Origin: Bacillota bacterium
Lineage (GTDB): Bacteria > Bacillota > Clostridia > Peptostreptococcales > Anaerovoracaceae
Direction: 5' to 3'
NCBI GenBank assembly: GCA_017431395.1
Contig: JAFRLD010000057.1
Location: 1-11,764, forward strand
DNA length: 11,764 nt
In this document: in pieces, positions 8,825 to 11,764 of the stretch
How positions within the stretch are numbered: the first letter of the stretch is position 1
Layout of the letters: the number at the start of each line of letters is the position of its first letter
Position numbers and translations under genes: made by a program
The notes under the pieces: model-generated
Databases searched by the model: none
Told to the model about the DNA's origin: nothing
Seen by the model: the letters and a program-made list of their open reading frames with translations, nothing else

Positions 8825-9658
8825 CTACGAAATAAGAACGTATCCCAGTACCGTCGCTGCCACCAGCCAGACGTAGATACTAAAGCCGAACAGCCGTCTG
8901 CCGGTAACGATCCGGATCATGGCCTTGATCGCGAAGATACCGGAAAGCGCCGCCACGATGACGCCGGCGATCACCGGACCGACGATGGCCGCATCCATGC
9001 CCTGGGCGAATGCGTCCGGAGCTTCCAGAATGACCGATCCCAGGATCGACGGGATCGAGATCAGGAATGCGAATTTCACCGCTGTCGCACGGTCAAGTCC
9101 GGAAAGAAGGCTTCCGAACAGGGTCGAGCCGGATCTGGAAACGCCCGGACAGATCGCGATCCCCTGCATGATCCCTACGAACACCGCATGACGGAACTTC
9201 ATCGTCATGATCGTCTTGTCCTGCTTCCCCATCTTCTCTGCGACGAGAAGGATAATGCCGGTGAAGATCAGTCCGAGAGAGATCCCTACGAGCGATGAAT
9301 AGAGGCTGTTGAAATAATCCTCAAAGAGCAGCCCGATCAGCGCCGTTGGGATCGTAGCCACGATTATCATGAAGCCGAGCCTCCTGGTGGGGTTCGCGTT
9401 GATCCGGAGCCCCTTGCCCGTGCATATGTCTTTTATGGTCGCGATCAGTTCTTTGATCAGGGCTGCGATATCGGTCCAGTAGATGATGAACACCGACAGG
9501 AGCGTTCCCAGATGCATGAGTACGGTGAACGGGAGCACGTTGTTACTGCTCACCCCGAAGAAGTACTGCAGCAGTGCCAGATGTCCCGAACTACTGATCG
9601 GAAGGAATTCCGCCAGTCCTTGTGCCAGCCCTAAAATGATTGCCTGAATATATGTCAT
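8825..9658 (-). CDS. uppP: Undecaprenyl-diphosphate phosphatase (UppP/BacA)
   Basis: The 277-aa polytopic membrane enzyme dephosphorylates undecaprenyl diphosphate so the lipid carrier can be reused for peptidoglycan and wall polymers; overproduction in relatives gives bacitracin tolerance. The two family motifs are present: QGLAEFLPISSSGH (13-26, with E17, S24 and H26) and PGVSRSGST (171-179, with R175). Gln13 replaces the first glutamate of the E. coli enzyme; the family motif is known as (E/Q)xxxE, so this is not a defect. An upstream in-frame ATG at 9736 is rejected because ATG 9658 has GGAGG 6 nt upstream and the longer form would read through the promoter. It is the first gene of the leftward operon. 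Confidence 0.95.
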   Translation of the reverse strand: MTYIQAIILGLAQGLAEFLPISSSGHLALLQYFFGVSSNNVLPFTVLMHLGTLLSVFIIYWTDIAALIKELIATIKDICTGKGLRINANPTRRLGFMIIVATIPTALIGLLFEDYFNSLYSSLVGISLGLIFTGIILLVAEKMGKQDKTIMTMKFRHAVFVGIMQGIAICPGVSRSGSTLFGSLLSGLDRATAVKFAFLISIPSILGSVILEAPDAFAQGMDAAIVGPVIAGVIVAALSGIFAIKAMIRIVTGRRLFGFSIYVWLVAATVLGYVLIS

Positions 9659-9664
9659 TTGTCG

Positions 9665-9669
9665 CCTCC
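9665..9669 (-). promoter_or_regulatory. Ribosome binding site deciding the uppP start
   Basis: The minus strand reads GGAGG 6 nt before ATG 9658. It places the start at the residue where family members normally begin (MTYIQAIILGLAQG). Confidence 0.8.
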
Positions 9670-9685
9670 ATTCCATATTTATACA

Positions 9686-9695
9686 GAATATATCA
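9686..9695 (-). promoter_or_regulatory. Extended -10 promoter for the uppP operon
   Basis: The minus strand reads TGATATATTC: a TGn extension (9695-9693) and the -10 hexamer TATATT (9692-9687). This would start transcription near 9680, giving a leader of about 22 nt before uppP. The -35 region is poor (AAGATT at 17-nt spacing), which an extended -10 can tolerate. The same decamer occurs in the opposing promoter at 9824-9833. No start site has been mapped, so this is a sequence prediction. Confidence 0.5.
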
Positions 9696-9803
9696 TAGCA
9701 CAAAAACACAATCTTTGGTAGTATAAGTATCTCCAAACTACACTATTTTGCGTCTAATTTGCTGTATTTATTGTTATTTTTTTATCATTATAGGCTCCCT
9801 TCC

Positions 9804-9832
9804 TTGATTTATGGTAAATATTGTGATATATT
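9804..9832 (+). promoter_or_regulatory. Sigma-A-type promoter for the XRE regulator gene
   Basis: The -35 is TTGATT (9804-9809), the spacer 17 nt, and the -10 TATATT (9827-9832) is preceded by a TGn extension. Transcription should begin near 9839, leaving about 37 nt of leader with GGGAGG at 9866-9871 before the ATG. An AT-rich dyad, AATAT-N6-ATATT, overlaps the -10 and might be an operator, though such dyads arise easily in AT-rich DNA. Confidence 0.7.
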
Positions 9833-9875
9833 CGAAATGTTCTATTTGGTTAGCAGGCAGCATTAGGGAGGACTT

Positions 9876-10211
9876 ATGAGTATTGGTAGCAGAATTAAGG
9901 AACGACGGACAGAACTCCACATCACGCAGGAACAGTTAGCAGACCAGATCGGCGTTACGAAAGGTGCGATCGCCAACTACGAAAATGAGGTGAGTACACC
10001 TAAGATCGGTCTCATGTATCGTCTTTTGGACGCATTGGATTGTGATGCGAATTATCTTCATCAGGACAATATGAAAGAAAGCACGTTTGAAGCGTGTTCT
10101 ACACCCGAGGAATTCAACAAGCTCATCCGCAAGTACAGAGCTCTCGACAACAGGGGCAAACATCTGATCGAACTTGTTCTTGAGACCGAATATCAACAGT
10201 GTAAAAGATAA
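9876..10211 (+). CDS. XRE-family helix-turn-helix transcriptional regulator
   Basis: The 111-aa protein has an N-terminal HTH_3/XRE domain (about 6-62): IKERRTELHITQEQLADQIG, then VTKGAIANYENEVSTPK as the recognition region, then LYRLLDAL-type helices (here MYRLLDALDCDANYL). The C-terminal 45 residues end in KYRALDNRGKHLIELVLETEY, a helical tail seen in small SinR/ImmR-like repressors of Clostridia and probably used for dimerisation. No peptidase or enzymatic domain is present. GGGAGG lies 4 nt before the ATG. It stands alone between the divergent uppP operon and asd, 75 nt upstream of asd. It may regulate itself and possibly uppP, because the two promoters share a decamer. The target is an inference. 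Confidence 0.88.
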   Translation: MSIGSRIKERRTELHITQEQLADQIGVTKGAIANYENEVSTPKIGLMYRLLDALDCDANYLHQDNMKESTFEACSTPEEFNKLIRKYRALDNRGKHLIELVLETEYQQCKR

Positions 10212-10225
10212 TTATACCATAGCAC

Positions 10226-10254
10226 TTTACAATCTGAAGCAAAGGTTGTAGAAT
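10226..10254 (+). promoter_or_regulatory. Sigma-A-type promoter for asd
   Basis: TTTACA (10226-10231), a 17-nt spacer and TAGAAT (10249-10254) are followed by GGAGGT at 10273-10278 and the asd ATG 8 nt later. The leader would be only about 26 nt, too short for a lysine riboswitch or other long leader control. Confidence 0.65.
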
Positions 10255-10286
10255 GATTTCTATCTGAAAAATGGAGGTCATTAGCA

Positions 10287-11294
10287 ATGAAAAGAAAGCC
10301 AAATATCGCTGTTGTAGGAGCTACAGGCGTTGTCGGAACGACATTCCTTAAGGTCCTTGAAGAAAGAGATTTCCCCTTCGAAAACATTTACCTGATGGCA
10401 TCCAGCCGTTCGGCCGGAAAAAAGGTCACATTCAAGGGAAAAGAATATACAGTCGAAGAGCTGACAGAGCATTCCTTCGATAAACCGATCGATATCGCTC
10501 TCTTCAGCGCCGGCGGCGGAACGAGCGCTAAGTTCGCTCCGATCGCTGCAGCCCATGGTACCGTTGTCGTTGACAACAGCAGCCAGTGGAGAATGGATGA
10601 GACCGTCCCTCTCGTAGTTCCTGAGGTCAACCCGCAGGACATCGAGTGGAACAAGGGCATCATTGCCAATCCGAACTGCTCCACCATCCAGGCGATGGTC
10701 GCACTGAAGCCGCTGCAGGACAAGTACGGCATCAAGCGCGTCGTCTACTCGACCTACCAGGCCGTTTCCGGTTCTGGTATGAAGGGGATCAATGATCTTA
10801 AGAACGGTCTCGCAGGCAACGATGAGGACCTTCAGGCATACGCCCACCCCATCGCAGGCAACTGCCTGCCGCACATCGACGTCTTCCTTCCGAACGGTTA
10901 TACCAAGGAAGAGATGAAGATGATCAACGAGACCCACAAGATCCTCGGAGACGATTCCATCAAGGTCACGGCAACCACGGTTCGAGTCCCTGTCTTCGAT
11001 TCCCACAGCGAATCCATCAACGTGGAACTCGAAAAACCGTTTGAACTCGAAGACATCGTCGAGCTCTTCAAGAATTCTCCGGGCATCGTCGTCCAGGACG
11101 ATGTGGAGAACAACGTATATCCGCTGGCCAGAGACGCCGCCGGAACCGACGAAGTCTACATCGGACGTATCCGCCGCGACTTCTCCGTGGACAACGGCAT
11201 CAACATCTGGGTCGTCGCCGACAACATCCGCAAGGGTGCGGCCACGAACGCCATCCAGATCGCCGAGAAGCTTCTGGAGATCCTGCCGGATTAA
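10287..11294 (+). CDS. asd: Aspartate-semialdehyde dehydrogenase
   Basis: The 335-aa cytosolic enzyme reduces aspartyl phosphate to aspartate semialdehyde with NADPH, the branch point to lysine/diaminopimelate, threonine and methionine. The nucleotide-binding loop is GATGVVG (11-17). SAGGGTSAKFAP and DNSSQWRMD follow, as is usual in the bacterial group. The nucleophile is C131 in NPNCSTIQ. QAVSGSGMKG (158-167), R233 and the acid/base H240 in RVPVFDSHSESINVE complete the active site. The length and all key residues are normal. It has its own promoter and terminator, so it is probably monocistronic or read together with the upstream regulator. No other lysine-pathway gene is visible next to it. 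Confidence 0.97.
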   Translation: MKRKPNIAVVGATGVVGTTFLKVLEERDFPFENIYLMASSRSAGKKVTFKGKEYTVEELTEHSFDKPIDIALFSAGGGTSAKFAPIAAAHGTVVVDNSSQWRMDETVPLVVPEVNPQDIEWNKGIIANPNCSTIQAMVALKPLQDKYGIKRVVYSTYQAVSGSGMKGINDLKNGLAGNDEDLQAYAHPIAGNCLPHIDVFLPNGYTKEEMKMINETHKILGDDSIKVTATTVRVPVFDSHSESINVELEKPFELEDIVELFKNSPGIVVQDDVENNVYPLARDAAGTDEVYIGRIRRDFSVDNGINIWVVADNIRKGAATNAIQIAEKLLEILPD

Positions 11295-11326
11295 GGATCG
11301 GACAAATCACGATTTATAAAAAAGAG

Positions 11327-11352
11327 CTGCGTCAGTAATGGCGCAGTTTTTT
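11327..11352 (+). terminator. Intrinsic terminator of asd
   Basis: CTGCGTC (11327-11333) pairs with GGCGCAG (11340-11346), seven pairs including one T.G, around the loop AGTAAT. Six T follow at once. It lies 32 nt after the asd stop. An A-run just before the stem could let it act weakly on the minus strand too. Confidence 0.9.
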
Positions 11353-11370
11353 AGTACACACTATTTCAGG

Positions 11371-11412
11371 GAAGCGGTGGTAGTGGGGCCGCGCCTTCGC
11401 AACCACCGCTTC
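11371..11412. repeat. 11-bp perfect hairpin
   Basis: GAAGCGGTGGT (11371-11381) is the exact reverse complement of ACCACCGCTTC (11402-11412) around a 20-nt GC-rich loop that can form a small inner GCG/CGC pair. No T-run follows on either strand, so it is not a usual terminator. It resembles the subterminal hairpins of IS200/IS605-type elements in form only. Confidence 0.75.
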
Positions 11413-11446
11413 TAGAATCGAGCCATCATTTAACAAGCCAGGCGCC

Positions 11447-11490
11447 TCCATTCATACGCTTGACCTTCTTCAGACGAGATAATGAATGGA
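11447..11490. repeat. 9-bp inverted repeat with 26-nt loop
   Basis: TCCATTCAT (11447-11455) pairs exactly with ATGAATGGA (11482-11490). It has no T-run and no coding context. It is meaningful mainly as part of the series of hairpins in this region. Confidence 0.6.
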
Positions 11491-11519
11491 ATACTTTCTG
11501 GATCAACTCACCGTTTATC

Positions 11520-11609
11520 GGTTAGCGTTAATTAACACTCAGATATTAAGCATTATTGCTAGCTGTCTAGCAATAATCATCGATATTAGGCAGTTAATTT
11601 ACGCTAACC
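11520..11609. repeat. Symmetric 90-nt dyad forming one long hairpin
   Basis: Both arms are exactly 43 nt, centred on the loop CTGT (11563-11566). The outer arms GGTTAGCGT and ACGCTAACC pair over 9 bp, then come one T/T mismatch and 7 more pairs (AATTAAC with GTTAATT). The inner arms ATTATTGCTAG and CTAGCAATAAT pair over 11 bp. In between, GATATT occurs in both arms in register and can pair with itself through two terminal G.U pairs. In all, 36 of 43 positions can pair on the plus strand. No T-run follows. Confidence 0.85.
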
Positions 11610-11648
11610 CACCTTCCCTCCTAAGTATATGAGAGGAGTGCTATTTAC

Positions 11649-11738
11649 ATGCGCCTTACTACGGCTTGTTTTATCTGCGGGCGAGGGGTGAAGCAATGCC
11701 CGAGCGGTTCCCGCAGGAGCAGCCGCGATCAGAAGTGA
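11649..11738 (+). CDS. Possible 29-aa cysteine-containing small ORF
   Basis: ATG 11649 follows GAGAGGAG (11631-11638) at a 10-nt spacing, and the frame ends at TGA 11736-11738. The peptide has C7-x2-C10 and C17, with a basic, serine-rich C-terminus (residues 19-29). It resembles no family that I can name with confidence. The frame covers the 7-bp hairpin at 11675-11716, so the apparent coding pattern may be an accident of a structured RNA. It could also be a leader peptide or the start of a gene interrupted by the stop. Confidence 0.25.
   Translation: MRLTTACFICGRGVKQCPSGSRRSSRDQK
11675..11716. repeat. 7-bp hairpin with an inner stem near the right edge
   Basis: CTGCGGG (11675-11681) pairs with CCCGCAG (11710-11716). 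Inside, GGGT (11686-11689) can pair with GCCC (11698-11701) around GAAGCAAT. Further on, GCCG (11722-11725) can pair with CGGC (11755-11758), enclosing the GAAGT/GAAGC run. The fold may continue beyond the window. Confidence 0.55.
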
Positions 11739-11764
11739 AGTGAGCGAAGCGAATCGGCAGGACC

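Larger units (their letters stand above)
11353..11764. other. Structure-rich non-coding region, possible large RNA or mobile-element edge
   Basis: No frame of useful length or recognisable family was found on either strand in these 412 bases. The region holds at least four inverted repeats in a row (11371-11412, 11447-11490, 11520-11609, 11675-11716), then a purine-rich run of GAAGT/GAAGC units (11732-11753). In the largest dyad, three positions pair as G.U only if the plus strand is the RNA, which mildly favours a rightward transcript. The base composition is patchy, with a very AT-rich centre and a GC-rich right end, unlike the operon. Possible readings are a large structured RNA, the left end of an IS200/IS605- or OMEGA-type element, or the border of an integrative element. 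None is proven. Confidence 0.5.

Noticed and set aside
8825..9658. Gln13 in UppP as a lost catalytic residue
   Set aside because: The family motif is (E/Q)xxxE, so glutamine at this place is normal.
9659..9736. Upstream start for uppP at 9736
   Set aside because: It would place the predicted promoter inside the gene and lengthen the protein beyond the usual N-terminus. ATG 9658 has GGAGG at 6 nt.
10212..10286. Lysine riboswitch or attenuator before asd
   Set aside because: The gap is only 75 nt, contains a good promoter, and leaves a leader of about 26 nt.
10281..11006. 241-codon minus-strand open frame
   Set aside because: It is antisense to asd, whose complete active site is on the plus strand.
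11383..11393. GTGGGGCCGCG resembling the T-box core GTGGNACCGCG
   Set aside because: The conserved A is replaced by G. There is no specifier loop upstream, no terminator T-run after it, and no aminoacyl-tRNA synthetase or amino-acid gene follows in the window.
11520..11609. Integron attC-like site suggested by GTTAGCG and CGCTAAC ends
   Set aside because: The order and orientation of the core motifs are the reverse of attC, and no integrase or gene cassette is visible.
11353..11764. Group I or group II intron 5' part
   Set aside because: No convincing 5' splice consensus, no exon reading frame and no domain V or P7 core within the window. It cannot be excluded for sequence beyond the edge.

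Overview
The window looks like chromosome from a low-to-mid GC Gram-positive bacterium, most likely a member of the Clostridia. The evidence is strong AGGAGG-type ribosome binding sites, sigma-A-like promoters, a CDP-glycerol (teichoic-type) transferase, and the tightly packed order ftsK - rimO - pgsA - cinA, which is common in Firmicutes. The genus cannot be named from sequence alone.

Positions 1-9658 hold one leftward operon, read on the minus strand: uppP, ftsK/spoIIIE, rimO, pgsA, cinA, an exported fibronectin-III/propeller-like protein, and a TagF-like CDP-glycerol transferase that runs off the left edge. Gaps are 23 nt or less, and three junctions overlap (14, 4 and 4 nt), so co-transcription and partial translational coupling are very likely. 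The products fit a cell-envelope and division theme. UppP recycles the undecaprenyl carrier, FtsK moves DNA at the septum, PgsA makes phosphatidylglycerol phosphate (the source of glycerol phosphate for lipid-linked polymers), and the last two genes concern the cell surface or wall polymers. RimO and CinA are housekeeping enzymes carried in the same transcript.

Positions 9659-9875 are an AT-rich divergent promoter region. The leftward and rightward promoters carry the same extended -10 decamer. Rightward lie a small XRE-family repressor (9876-10211) and asd, aspartate-semialdehyde dehydrogenase (10287-11294). The asd gene has its own good promoter and ends at a clear intrinsic terminator (11327-11352).

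Positions 11353-11764 contain no convincing long gene but are dense in secondary structure. They hold an 11-bp hairpin, a 9-bp inverted repeat, an exactly symmetric 90-nt dyad with 36 of 43 arm positions pairable, a 7-bp hairpin near the right edge, and a possible 29-codon cysteine-containing ORF with a Shine-Dalgarno sequence. This stretch is the best candidate for something undescribed: a large structured RNA, or the left edge of a mobile element whose proteins lie beyond the window. Its identity cannot be settled from sequence reading alone.
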